Shown piece by piece: positions 44,447 to 52,472 of a stretch of DNA of 57,260 nt. Each line of letters opens with the position of its first letter. Positions within the stretch are counted from its first letter, which is position 1. This DNA is from PALSA-926 sp964476835. GTDB taxonomy: Bacteria; Pseudomonadota; Alphaproteobacteria; Micavibrionales; UBA2020. The notes beneath the pieces were generated by a model. It searched no databases. It was given only the letters and a program-made list of their open reading frames with translations, and was not told where the DNA came from. A program made the translations under genes and the position numbers. Location: contig CAYZCE010000012.1 of the NCBI GenBank assembly GCA_964476835.1, positions 1 to 57,260 on the forward strand, read 5' to 3'.

Positions 44447-44753
44447 CGTTTACTCTCCAAAAGGCCCCGCGGAATGCAGGGACTGTTTTTGTTGTTAAAG
44501 ACAGCATGTTTAAGGACCAAACCCCAAACCCACGCTCTCTGCTGGAAAAGGTATGCCTGTTTGCAGGGTCGGTCAACCGATCCGGCCTTTTTTGTGGCAG
44601 AAACTTCCCAAGTGTTGCATTTGGGACACAGACCAATAACTTATTTGACAGAATTCGTGTGACGCGTTTTGCCTATAGACTCTTTATAAATGACCGGCCG
44701 CATGGTAATGACTGGAAGGACTTTCTGTCTCAAGATCATTCAAGGACTTTGTC
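44447..44753. other. porin-DUF3576 intergenic region
   Basis: A gap of 307 bases between divergent genes, with no tRNA or small gene visible. It holds the porin promoter candidate (44548-44576), a near-perfect inverted repeat CCCAAGTG-TTG-CATTTGGG (44607-44625, one mismatch) just upstream of it, and an AT-rich stretch with TATAAA at 44685-44690 before the DUF3576 gene. A TTGACA at 44645-44650 has no well-spaced -10. Confidence 0.55.
44548..44576 (-). promoter_or_regulatory. Candidate porin promoter
   Basis: On the minus strand TTGACC and TACCTT are separated by 17 bases, giving a leader of about 95 bases before the porin ATG. The -10 is weak, and the inverted repeat at 44607-44625 lies about 30 bases upstream of the -35, a typical activator position. 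Confidence 0.4.
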
Positions 44754-45293
44754 ATGTATCGTTCTCTCCGCCTTTTGCCTTTCCTCGCCGCCCTGACGCT
44801 TGTTTCGGCCTGCGACTCCCTCCATACGGAAGCAAGCTATCCGACGCGCCCGGAAGGCTCGGACAAGATACTCTACAGCGACCAGAAGCGCGAGACGATC
44901 TGGGGCGACGACGGCCTCTCAGGCAAGCTGTTCGGCAAGGGCGACGACCAGGCTGAAAAAGGCGGCATCGGCGTCAACAGCTTCCTGTGGCGCGCGTCGC
45001 TCGACACCATCTCGTTCATGCCGGTCGCTTCGGCCGACCCCTTCGGCGGCGTGATCCTGACCGACTGGTACGAAAACGTCAAAAAGCCCGGCGAACGCTA
45101 CAAGCTCAACATCTACATCCTCGACAAGGCGCTGCGCGCCGACGGCCTGCGCGTCGCCGCCTTCAAGCAGAAGAAGGACGGCAAGGGCTGGCGCGACGTT
45201 GCCGTGCCCGACGACACGGCCGTCAAGGTCGAGAACGCCATCCTCGTCCGCGCACGCGAACTGCGCACCGCCCAACTCGGCTTGAAGAAGTAA
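44754..45293 (+). CDS. DUF3576 lipoprotein
   Basis: A 179-residue predicted lipoprotein. The lipobox LVSAC places the acylated Cys at residue 20. The mature part has the DUF3576 pattern: SIWGDDGLSG-like segment, GIGVNSFLWRASLDTISFMPV, and DPFGGVILTDWY. Function unknown; it is conserved in Alphaproteobacteria, often before leuS-lptE-holA as here, so an envelope-assembly role alongside LptE is plausible. Six bases separate its stop from leuS. Confidence 0.92.
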   Translation: MYRSLRLLPFLAALTLVSACDSLHTEASYPTRPEGSDKILYSDQKRETIWGDDGLSGKLFGKGDDQAEKGGIGVNSFLWRASLDTISFMPVASADPFGGVILTDWYENVKKPGERYKLNIYILDKALRADGLRVAAFKQKKDGKGWRDVAVPDDTAVKVENAILVRARELRTAQLGLKK

Positions 45294-45299
45294 GCGGCG

Positions 45300-47783
45300 A
45301 TGCAGGAACGCTATAACGTCAAGGAAAGCGAAGAACGCTGGCAAAACGCGTGGGAGGACAAGAAGTCCTTCGCCGTGACCGAGGACGCGTCGAAAAAGAA
45401 GTTCTACGCCCTCGCCATGTTCCCCTACCCCTCGGGCCACCTGCACATGGGGCATGTGCGGAACTATTCGCTCTCCGACGTCGTGGCGCGGTTCAAGCGC
45501 GCGCAAGGCTTCAACGTGCTCAACCCCATGGGCTGGGACGCCTTCGGCCTGCCGGCGGAAAACGCCGCGCTGGAGAAAGGCGTGCATCCCGGCAAGTGGA
45601 CGCATGAAAACATCGGCGTGATGAAGAACCAGCTCAAGCGCATGGGGCTGGCCATCGCCTGGTCGCGCGAAGTGGCCACCTGCGTGCCGGAATACTACAG
45701 GCACGAGCAGAAATTCTTCCTCGACTTCCTCAAGCGCGGCCTCGCGTACCAAAAGGAAGCGATGGTCAACTGGGATCCGGTCGACAACTGCGTGCTCGCC
45801 AACGAGCAGGTGGAAGACGGCCGCGGCTGGCGCTCGGGCGCTCTGGTGGAGCGCCGCAAGCTGCGCCAGTGGTTCCTCAAGATCACCGATTACGCGGACG
45901 AGCTGATCGACGACCTCAAGCAACTGCAGGGCTGGCCGGAAAAGGTCCGCATCATGCAGGAGAACTGGATCGGCAAGAGCCAGGGCCTGAAGTTCCGCTT
46001 CGACCTCACCACCGGCGGCACGCTGGAGATCTTCACCACGCGCCCCGACACGCTGTTCGGCGCGTCGTTCGTGGCGATCTCGCCCGACCACCCGCTGGCG
46101 CAGACCATTCCGGCAGCGAAGGACTTCATCGCCGAGTGCCGCCGCATGGGCACCAGCGAAGTCGCGCTCGAGACCGCCGAGAAGCGCGGCTTCGACACCG
46201 GCCTGCTCGTGAAGCACCCGTTGATCGCCGGCAAGACGCTGCGCGTTTTCATCGCCAACTTCGTATTGATGGACTACGGCACCGGCGCGATCTTCGGCTG
46301 CCCCGCGCATGACCAGCGCGACCTCGACTTCGCGCGCAAGTACGACCTTGACGTCACCATCGTCGTCCAGCCTGAAAACGAGATCATCGACGTCGAAAAC
46401 ACCGCCTATACCGGTTCGGGCGTCATGACCAATTCCGGCTTCCTCGATGGCATGGCCGTCGACGAGGCGAAAGCCGAGGTCATCCGCCGTCTGGAAAAAG
46501 AAGGCCGCGGCGAAGGCACGACCCTCTACCGCCTGCGCGACTGGGGCGTCAGCCGCCAGCGCTATTGGGGCTGCCCGATACCCGTCGTCCACTGCGACGC
46601 CTGCGGCGTGGTCGCGGTACCGGAAAAAGATCTGCCCGTCACGCTGCCGGAAGACGTCGATTTCTCCAAGCCCGGCAACCCGATCGCCAACCACCCGACG
46701 TGGAAGAAGACGAAGTGCCCGGCGTGCGGCAAGGACGCCGAGCGCGAGACCGACACCTTCGACACCTTCTTCGAAAGCTCGTGGTACCAGTTCCGCTATT
46801 GCGACCCGCATAACACGACGCTCGGCTTCGCGAAGGACAAGGTCGCCTATTGGGCGCCCGTCGACCAGTACATCGGCGGCGTCGAGCACGCCGTCCTGCA
46901 CCTGCTCTATGCGCGCTTCTTCACCAAGGCGCTGCGCGATTGCGGCTACCTGAGCTTTGACGAGCCGTTCACCGCGCTCTTCACCCAGGGCATGGTGACG
47001 CACGAGACGTATAAAGACGCCCTCGGAAAATGGATCTACCCGCGCGAAGCGGAAGAGCTGCGCGCGCAAGGCCACAGCGTCACCGTCGGCCGCATCGAGA
47101 AGATGTCGAAGTCGAAGAAGAACACTGTCGACCCCGTCGAGATGATCGACGCCTACGGCGCCGACGCGTGCCGCCTCTTCATCCTCTCCGACAGCCCGCC
47201 CGAGCGCGACCTGGAATGGAGCGAGGCCGGCATCGAAGGCGCGTGGAAATACGTCGGCCGCGTCTGGCGCCTTGCCACGACGGCGGACTTCAACGGGCAG
47301 GGCGGCGATGTCGACGCCTTGCGCCGCAAGATCCACGTCACCATCCACCAGATGACGCAGGACCTCGAGAAATTCCACTTCAACAAGGCCGTCGCCCGCC
47401 TGCGCGAACTCACCAACGCGCTCGAAGATTTCAAGGGCGACGGCGCCGCGCTGAAGGAAGGCATCGAGACCGCCCTCAAGCTGATGTCGCCGATCATGCC
47501 GCATATCGCGGAAGATATCTGGCAGGCGCTGGGCCACAAATCGATGGTCATCGACCAGCCGTGGCCGAAGGCGGATGCGTCGCTGCTGGAGAACGACAGC
47601 GTGACCGTCGCCGTGCAGGTCAACGGCAAGCTGCGCGCCACCCTCACCCTGCCGCGCGACATGGCGCAAGCCGATGCCGAAAAGGCCGCGCTGGCCGAGG
47701 CCGCCGTGCAAAAGGCGCTCGAAGGCAAGCCGCCGCGCAAGGTCATCGTCGTGCCGAACAGGATCATCAATGTCGTCGCGTAA
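45300..47783 (+). CDS. leuS: Leucine--tRNA ligase
   Basis: Class I synthetase of 827 residues that charges tRNA-Leu. The HIGH motif is HLHMGH at 47-52 and the KMSKS motif lies at 601-605. The CP1 editing domain with the TTRPDT segment (near 248) is present, as is the zinc-type Cys-rich insertion (CDACG and CPACG near 437 and 478). The C-terminal tRNA-binding domain is complete. It starts six bases after the DUF3576 gene and overlaps lptE by 14 bases. Confidence 0.98.
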   Translation: MQERYNVKESEERWQNAWEDKKSFAVTEDASKKKFYALAMFPYPSGHLHMGHVRNYSLSDVVARFKRAQGFNVLNPMGWDAFGLPAENAALEKGVHPGKWTHENIGVMKNQLKRMGLAIAWSREVATCVPEYYRHEQKFFLDFLKRGLAYQKEAMVNWDPVDNCVLANEQVEDGRGWRSGALVERRKLRQWFLKITDYADELIDDLKQLQGWPEKVRIMQENWIGKSQGLKFRFDLTTGGTLEIFTTRPDTLFGASFVAISPDHPLAQTIPAAKDFIAECRRMGTSEVALETAEKRGFDTGLLVKHPLIAGKTLRVFIANFVLMDYGTGAIFGCPAHDQRDLDFARKYDLDVTIVVQPENEIIDVENTAYTGSGVMTNSGFLDGMAVDEAKAEVIRRLEKEGRGEGTTLYRLRDWGVSRQRYWGCPIPVVHCDACGVVAVPEKDLPVTLPEDVDFSKPGNPIANHPTWKKTKCPACGKDAERETDTFDTFFESSWYQFRYCDPHNTTLGFAKDKVAYWAPVDQYIGGVEHAVLHLLYARFFTKALRDCGYLSFDEPFTALFTQGMVTHETYKDALGKWIYPREAEELRAQGHSVTVGRIEKMSKSKKNTVDPVEMIDAYGADACRLFILSDSPPERDLEWSEAGIEGAWKYVGRVWRLATTADFNGQGGDVDALRRKIHVTIHQMTQDLEKFHFNKAVARLRELTNALEDFKGDGAALKEGIETALKLMSPIMPHIAEDIWQALGHKSMVIDQPWPKADASLLENDSVTVAVQVNGKLRATLTLPRDMAQADAEKAALAEAAVQKALEGKPPRKVIVVPNRIINVVA

Positions 47784-48276
47784 GGTTACCCTCGCCCTGT
47801 TGCTCTGCCTTTTGACGGCGCTGCCGTCCTGCGGCTTCGCGCCGCTCTACGGCCAGCACACGCAGGCGTCGTTGGCGCGCAACGACATCGACATCGAGAA
47901 CATCCCGAACCGCGAAGGCCAGTACTTGCGCAACTACCTGATGGACCGCCTGTACACGGCGGGACGCCCGGCCGCCACGGCCTATACGCTCAAGTTCAGC
48001 ACGCCGGCCAAGACCACGACGCGGCTCGGCGTCCAGCGCGACGCGACCGCGACGCGTGCGGAGCTGGACATCTCGACCGAGATGCAGCTGGTCGACGCCA
48101 AGACCGGCCAGGTCGTGATGAAGCGCACGCTGAAGGACAGCGGCGCCTATAACCTGCTCGACAACCAGATGTCGACGATCACCTCGCAGCAAAGCACGAC
48201 CGAGAACGTGCTGCGCGCAATCGGCGAGCAGGCGATGACCGAGCTGACGCTCTACTTCAACCGCACGGGCAACTGA
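47770..48276 (+). CDS. lptE: LPS-assembly lipoprotein LptE
   Basis: A 168-residue lipoprotein that plugs LptD and helps insert lipopolysaccharide into the outer membrane. The signal peptide ends in a lipobox (ALPSC, Cys21), followed by the CGFAPLYG motif typical of alphaproteobacterial LptE. The start ATG lies inside the end of leuS; the frame is open further upstream, but that is leuS in another frame. The stop shares one base with the holA start (TGATG). Confidence 0.92.
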   Translation: MSSRKVTLALLLCLLTALPSCGFAPLYGQHTQASLARNDIDIENIPNREGQYLRNYLMDRLYTAGRPAATAYTLKFSTPAKTTTRLGVQRDATATRAELDISTEMQLVDAKTGQVVMKRTLKDSGAYNLLDNQMSTITSQQSTTENVLRAIGEQAMTELTLYFNRTGN

Positions 48277-49319
48277 TGAAGGTCCCGCCGAAAACGCTCG
48301 ACGCCTTCGTCAAGAAGCCGCCCGAGTGGGCGCGCGCCGTGCTGGTCTACGGTCCCGACGAAGGGCTGGTGCGCGAGCGGTTCAACGCGCTGACCGCGAC
48401 CGTGGTCAAGGACATCCGCGACCCTTTCAACGTCGCCGAATTCCCGGCCTCCGCGCTGGGCGACAACCCCGCGCGCCTGATGGACGAGGCGTTGTCGATC
48501 TCGATGCTCGGCGACCGCCGCGTGGTGCGCGTGCACAACGCGGGCGACGACATCACCGCCGCCGTCAAGGGCACCTTGGCCGCGCTGGGCGACGGCAGCA
48601 ACTTCGTGGTGATTGCGGCGGGCGAGCTGAACCCGCGCTCCTCCCTGCGCCTGTTGTTTGAAAACGCCGAAAACGCCGCCGCCGTCCCCTGCTACGTCGA
48701 CGATGCGCGCGACATCGGCCGCGTCATCGCCGATAGCTTGCGCGAGGCGGGATATACGATTTCATCCGAAGCCCTGTCGCACATGGCCGCCAACGTGGTC
48801 GGCGACCGCATGGTCGCGCGCGGCGAGGCGGAAAAATTGACGCTCTATATGGGCGATAAGAAATCCATCTCGGTCGACGATGTCACGGCTTGTGTGGGCG
48901 ACTCGGCTGACCTCTCGCTCGACGACCTCGCGCGCCATGTCGCCTCGGGCCAGTTCGCCGAAGCTGAGCGCATCATGGCCTCCGTCCTCAACGAAGGCCT
49001 GCCTGCTGTCACGTTGCTCCGCTCCTTGCAGAATTACTTCATGAAGCTGCATGTCACGAAATCGCGCATCGCGGCGGGCGAAAACCAGGAATTCGCGCTC
49101 AAGAAACTCAAGCCGCCCCTTTTCTTCAAGGTGAAACCGGCCTTCGAGGCGCAATTGTCTGGCTGGAGCCTGCTGCAGATGGAACAGGCCCTCACCCTGC
49201 TCGCCTCCGCCGAGGCCCGCTGCAAACAGACAGCCAGCGAGCCCGCCATCGTCTGCGGCCGGGCGGTTCTTTCCCTCTCCCAGATCGGGGCGCGCGCCGT
49301 TGGCCGCCGTCGCGCTTAA
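48276..49319 (+). CDS. holA: DNA polymerase III delta subunit
   Basis: Clamp-loader wrench subunit that opens the beta sliding clamp. 347 residues with the bacterial HolA layout: an N-terminal AAA+-like fold without a functional Walker A, starting LVYGPDEGLVRERF (near 24-37), a middle helical lid and a C-terminal collar domain. leuS-lptE-holA is a widespread order. An intrinsic terminator follows about 90 bases after the stop. Confidence 0.94.
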   Translation: MKVPPKTLDAFVKKPPEWARAVLVYGPDEGLVRERFNALTATVVKDIRDPFNVAEFPASALGDNPARLMDEALSISMLGDRRVVRVHNAGDDITAAVKGTLAALGDGSNFVVIAAGELNPRSSLRLLFENAENAAAVPCYVDDARDIGRVIADSLREAGYTISSEALSHMAANVVGDRMVARGEAEKLTLYMGDKKSISVDDVTACVGDSADLSLDDLARHVASGQFAEAERIMASVLNEGLPAVTLLRSLQNYFMKLHVTKSRIAAGENQEFALKKLKPPLFFKVKPAFEAQLSGWSLLQMEQALTLLASAEARCKQTASEPAIVCGRAVLSLSQIGARAVGRRRA

Positions 49320-49406
49320 CCAGTTGGGTATTGCAGCGACTTTCTCTCTTTGCTTCTTCAAAGGCAGTACGATCCGCATCAAATAATTCCGCCTTTAGGT
49401 TCACAA

Positions 49407-49438
49407 AAAAACCGCCGGCCCGAAGGCCGGCGGTTTTT
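49407..49438. terminator. Bidirectional intrinsic terminator
   Basis: Fourteen-base stem AAAAACCGCCGGCC / GGCCGGCGGTTTTT with loop CGAA. It serves holA on the plus strand and the Cys-repeat gene on the minus strand. Confidence 0.93.
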
Positions 49439-49448
49439 GTATGTACGA

Positions 49449-49982
49449 CTAGCGGCTTTCTACAGCCGTGGCCGCATTGAGGCCGGGCGTGTCGATCATC
49501 GGAACGTTCGTCACGCTGGCGGCGGCATTCTTGTCCGTCACGCACCCTTTGCCTGCAACAAATTTCTGGCCAGGCGGGCAACGGCTGTTGATTGCGCGTG
49601 CGGCAAGGGCTGCATCCGGCACATTCAACGGCTCCATGATTGCCGGAGAGGAAGCCGCCGTCTTGCTCGCCGAACCGGCAGAAAGCGCGCATCCCTTGCC
49701 GACGATAAAGGTCTGGCCGGGCGGGCAGCGCGTGTTGACGGCATGATAAGCCGCGCCAGCATCCGCGCCATAGATGGGGGCAAGGTCGCCGCCGGAGGTG
49801 CCACCTGTGACACCGTTCATGGCATTCTTGTCCGTCACGCAACCCTTGCCGGCGACGAACATCTGGCCGGGTGGACAACGGCTGGTGATCGCACGGCCGG
49901 CGGTCGCGGCGGCGAAAGCATCATGAGAAACAACGCCCAGCAAGATCACAGCGACAAGCGCCAGGAAAAACTTCTTCATCAC
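49449..49982 (-). CDS. Secreted protein with three Cys-pair repeats
   Basis: A 177-residue protein with a Sec signal peptide (about 1-24, ending AFA/AA). The mature part has three copies of RCPPGQxFxxGKGC, with Cys pairs 36/48, 86/98 and 135/147 set 12 residues apart and 49-50 residues between repeats. Repeats 1 and 3 also share the following VTDKNA. Spacers are Ala/Gly/Ser-rich. Each repeat could form a small disulfide loop in the periplasm or outside the cell. I do not recognise the family. A paired ATG (49982 or 49979) leaves the exact start open. Confidence 0.75.
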   Translation of the reverse strand: MMKKFFLALVAVILLGVVSHDAFAAATAGRAITSRCPPGQMFVAGKGCVTDKNAMNGVTGGTSGGDLAPIYGADAGAAYHAVNTRCPPGQTFIVGKGCALSAGSASKTAASSPAIMEPLNVPDAALAARAINSRCPPGQKFVAGKGCVTDKNAAASVTNVPMIDTPGLNAATAVESR

Positions 49983-50204
49983 AATAGATCCTTTTCAAAT
50001 GTGAACGACAAGCATATGTAAAAGACTATCATAATTAAATTAAAGAAGAATAAAAAGCCGGACAAATACAGGGTTTGTCTACCTGCTAATGGTTTAATTT
50101 ATATGATGATTTAACAAAACAATCCGTCTTGACGCCGCTATTCATTCAAAATACTGTCCCCCTTATTCTTATAAATATTCATAAAACGATAAGGAGCACG
50201 TGTC
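49983..50204. other. AT-rich intergenic region
   Basis: A gap of 222 bases, clearly richer in A/T than the rest of the window, between the Cys-repeat gene (minus) and the VWA gene (plus). It must hold divergent promoters. TTGACG at 50129-50134 with TACTGT 17 bases later is a weak candidate for the VWA gene. No small gene or RNA is visible. Confidence 0.45.
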
Positions 50205-50933
50205 GTGTCCAAGAAAATTGAGAATCAATCTTCCGAAGAATTGCAAAAATTGAGCGAAAAGTTCTCGGCGCGCGCAAAAGCCTATGCCGACAAGAAAGCC
50301 GCCGTCGACAAGGTGCTCCGCGATCGCGAAGAAAAAAACCAGAACCTGCAGCGCCTGCAACACGTCATTGCCCGCACGAACTCCGCCACCGACTATGACA
50401 TTTTCCTGATCGACGGCTCTGGCAGCATGGGTGCAGGCATGGGGATCGCCCCGTTCCGGACGGCGGTGTCGTCTTTCCTACGTATCGAAAAGCTGAATAC
50501 TCTCGGTTTGTTCGGCGACACGCACGGTGCGAACTGGGATACATCTGTCCGTACGTTATTCCTTGGTAACTGCCCAAACACCGGCTCCAACCTTGCGCCT
50601 TCCTTGCGCGATCTTGCCGTGATCACTGAAGCAGCACGCGGCACCGCCCACATCATCCTCGCTTCCGACGGCGACTTGTTCGACAGACAAGAATCATTTG
50701 AAATTATCTCCACAATCCTGAACGGCATAAAGGGTGCAACGCTCGATATCGTTGTCATCAAGGAAAGCAACTACGGCCTCACGGCGATGGAGAACTTCGG
50801 CCTTGAGCTGTCGCGGATCTTCCCCGGCCGCGTCGGGGTGAAACGCGTCAGCATGTACGACCATGACATCTTCAGGGATATCGTTTCCCGCACGACGAAA
50901 AACAACAAGAAACCGAACGCGCCGCAGGCATGA
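50205..50933 (+). CDS. Cytoplasmic VWA-domain protein
   Basis: A 242-residue protein with an N-terminal charged coiled coil (about 1-55) and a von Willebrand factor A domain. The MIDAS metal site is visible as D70-G-S-G-S74, Thr126 (PNTGSNLAPSL) and Asp155 (SDGD). No signal peptide. The start is GTG at 50205 with AAGGAG nine bases upstream. Base composition is lower in GC than its neighbours, as is its upstream region, which suggests acquisition. It is coupled to the next gene with one base between stop and start. Function unknown. Confidence 0.82.
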   Translation: MSKKIENQSSEELQKLSEKFSARAKAYADKKAAVDKVLRDREEKNQNLQRLQHVIARTNSATDYDIFLIDGSGSMGAGMGIAPFRTAVSSFLRIEKLNTLGLFGDTHGANWDTSVRTLFLGNCPNTGSNLAPSLRDLAVITEAARGTAHIILASDGDLFDRQESFEIISTILNGIKGATLDIVVIKESNYGLTAMENFGLELSRIFPGRVGVKRVSMYDHDIFRDIVSRTTKNNKKPNAPQA

Positions 50934-50934
50934 T

Positions 50935-51366
50935 ATGACGAAGCTTTACTTCGCACATCCCGTCTCGACCTACGGCACGGCCGACGAAGCGCAGATGATC
51001 GCGGCGCTGGCGCAGGGCGGCTTTGACGTCGTCAACCCGAGCGGCAAGGCGCACCAGGACAAAGTGCTGGAGCTACGCGGCAAGTTCAACGACGTCGCAA
51101 TCGCGTCGCGCGAGATCATGGTCTATTTCGTCGAGGTCTGTAACAGCTGCGACGCCTGCGCCGCGCTGCCGTTCCCGGACGGGAAACTCGGCGCGGGCGT
51201 GGTGAAGGAGATGCAAAGCTTCTTCGACCGCGGCCTGCCCGTTTATGAAGCAGCCTTCGCGGGCGGCGTGCTGCGCCTCGAGCAACTGGCGGAAATGCCG
51301 GCCGCTCGCGTGCTCGATGTCGAGACGACGCGCGCCTACCTGAAACGCCTGTCGCCGAAACCTTAA
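50935..51366 (+). CDS. Nucleoside 2-deoxyribosyltransferase-like protein
   Basis: A 143-residue Rossmann-like protein. The N-terminus YFAHPVSTYGT (residues 5-15), the acidic segment around Glu67 and the GAGVVKEMQSFFDRGLPVYE segment (86-105) resemble the nucleoside 2-deoxyribosyltransferase/DUF4406-type fold, in which a Glu serves as nucleophile. The activity is not certain. A SCDAC segment (71-75) is unusual for the fold. It starts two bases after the VWA stop and its own stop shares TTAA with convergent guaC, a nucleotide-salvage gene. Confidence 0.7.
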   Translation: MTKLYFAHPVSTYGTADEAQMIAALAQGGFDVVNPSGKAHQDKVLELRGKFNDVAIASREIMVYFVEVCNSCDACAALPFPDGKLGAGVVKEMQSFFDRGLPVYEAAFAGGVLRLEQLAEMPAARVLDVETTRAYLKRLSPKP

Positions 51367-52373
51367 GCTGCGTGGTTCTTGATCACGAAGGTGGTGCGCT
51401 TGGAGAGCTGCTTGAGGCTCGGCGCGCCGACGTAAGTGCAGGCGGAGCGGATGCCGCCCAAGATGTCGCGCACCGTGTCCTTGACCGGCCCCTTGTATTC
51501 CACATGCACGACGCGGCCTTCGGAGGCGCGGTGCAGCGCGATCCCGCCCGAGTATTTGTTCATCGCCGCTTCTGACGACATGCCGTAGTATTCGACCGTC
51601 TTGTTGTCGCCGGTCGCGAGCTTCTTTTCTTCTTCTTCCGTGATGCTTTCGGCGTGGCCAGCGAGCATGCCGCCCAGCATGACGAAATCCGCGCCCGCGC
51701 CGAAAGCCTTGGCGACGTCGCCCGGCATGCGGCAGCCGCCGTCGGCGCAGATGAGGCCGCCGAGGCCGTGCGCCGCGTCGGCGCATTCGATGATCGAGGA
51801 GAGCTGCGGATAGCCGACGCCCGTCATCGCGCGCGTCATGCAGGCGGAGCCGGGACCGATGCCGACCTTCACGATGTCAGCGCCCGCAAGGATCAATGCT
51901 TCGGTCATGTCGGCGGTGGCGACGTTTCCGGCCATGATGACCTTGGCCGGATGGTGCTTGCGCACGTCGCGGATGAACTCGAGGAACGTCTCGGTGTAAC
52001 CGTTGGCGACATCGAGGCAGATTTTATCGGCATTCAGCGCCGACATGGTGGCGTCGAGCTTGGCCATGTCCTCGATGCCGAAGGTGACAAAGGAAAAATC
52101 GGCGGAAGTCTTGGCCGCCTTCAGCTCGGCATCCGTGTAATGCTTGTGCAGCGCGGTGAAAATCTTAAATTCGGCCAGCGCCTTCGCCATGCGCAGCGTG
52201 CCGACGCGGTCCATGTTGGCGGCGATGATCGGCACGCCGGTGATCTCGACCTTCGCGTGCGGCGTCTTGAAGGTGCGCACCACGTCGACTTCCGAACGGC
52301 TTTTCAGGCCGGAGCGTTTGGGGCGGATCAGGACGTCGGCGAAATCGAGTTTGCGTTCGGCTTCAATGCGCAT
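51363..52373 (-). CDS. guaC: GMP reductase
   Basis: Deaminates GMP to IMP with NADPH, in purine salvage. 336 residues without a CBS insert, which separates it from IMP dehydrogenase. The N-terminus LDFADVLIRPKRS, AANMDRVGT, and the active-site loop GIGPGSACMT with catalytic Cys178 all match GuaC closely, as do DGGCRMPGDVAKAFGAGADFVMLGG and the C-terminal DILGGIRSACTYVGA. It is transcribed alone, about 100 bases downstream of mnmE. Confidence 0.95.
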   Translation of the reverse strand: MRIEAERKLDFADVLIRPKRSGLKSRSEVDVVRTFKTPHAKVEITGVPIIAANMDRVGTLRMAKALAEFKIFTALHKHYTDAELKAAKTSADFSFVTFGIEDMAKLDATMSALNADKICLDVANGYTETFLEFIRDVRKHHPAKVIMAGNVATADMTEALILAGADIVKVGIGPGSACMTRAMTGVGYPQLSSIIECADAAHGLGGLICADGGCRMPGDVAKAFGAGADFVMLGGMLAGHAESITEEEEKKLATGDNKTVEYYGMSSEAAMNKYSGGIALHRASEGRVVHVEYKGPVKDTVRDILGGIRSACTYVGAPSLKQLSKRTTFVIKNHAA

Positions 52374-52472
52374 GGGCGGTCATCTCCTGTGAGAGTTACA
52401 AAAGGTGAAACCGCAATGTCGGGGAGGGTTTCGCCTATTCTATACGCGTGGGCGCGGCGGAATCCAAGGGAT

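Noticed and set aside
44645..44650. TTGACA as a -35 for the DUF3576 gene
   Set aside because: No -10 lies at 16-18 bases; the nearest (TATAGA) is 23 bases away.
44919..47711. A 930-residue open frame antisense to leuS, and similar long frames antisense to PBP1A, thiolase, groEL and acs
   Set aside because: High-GC coding sequence opens antisense frames. The sense genes match known families with all motifs; the antisense products are Arg/Ala/His/Val-rich with no recognisable domain.
49449..49982. Repeated DNA as a CRISPR array
   Set aside because: Three repeats only, inside one reading frame with a signal peptide and with coding-length spacers; explained by protein repeats.
49320..50204. tRNA or other structured RNA in the gaps around the accessory genes
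   Set aside because: No cloverleaf-like pairing or tRNA consensus boxes seen; only the terminator at 49407-49438.
52404..52435. Dyad GGTGAAACC/GGTTTCGCC after mnmE as a terminator
   Set aside because: One mismatch, a loop of 14 bases and only TTTTG after it on the minus strand; too weak to list as a feature.
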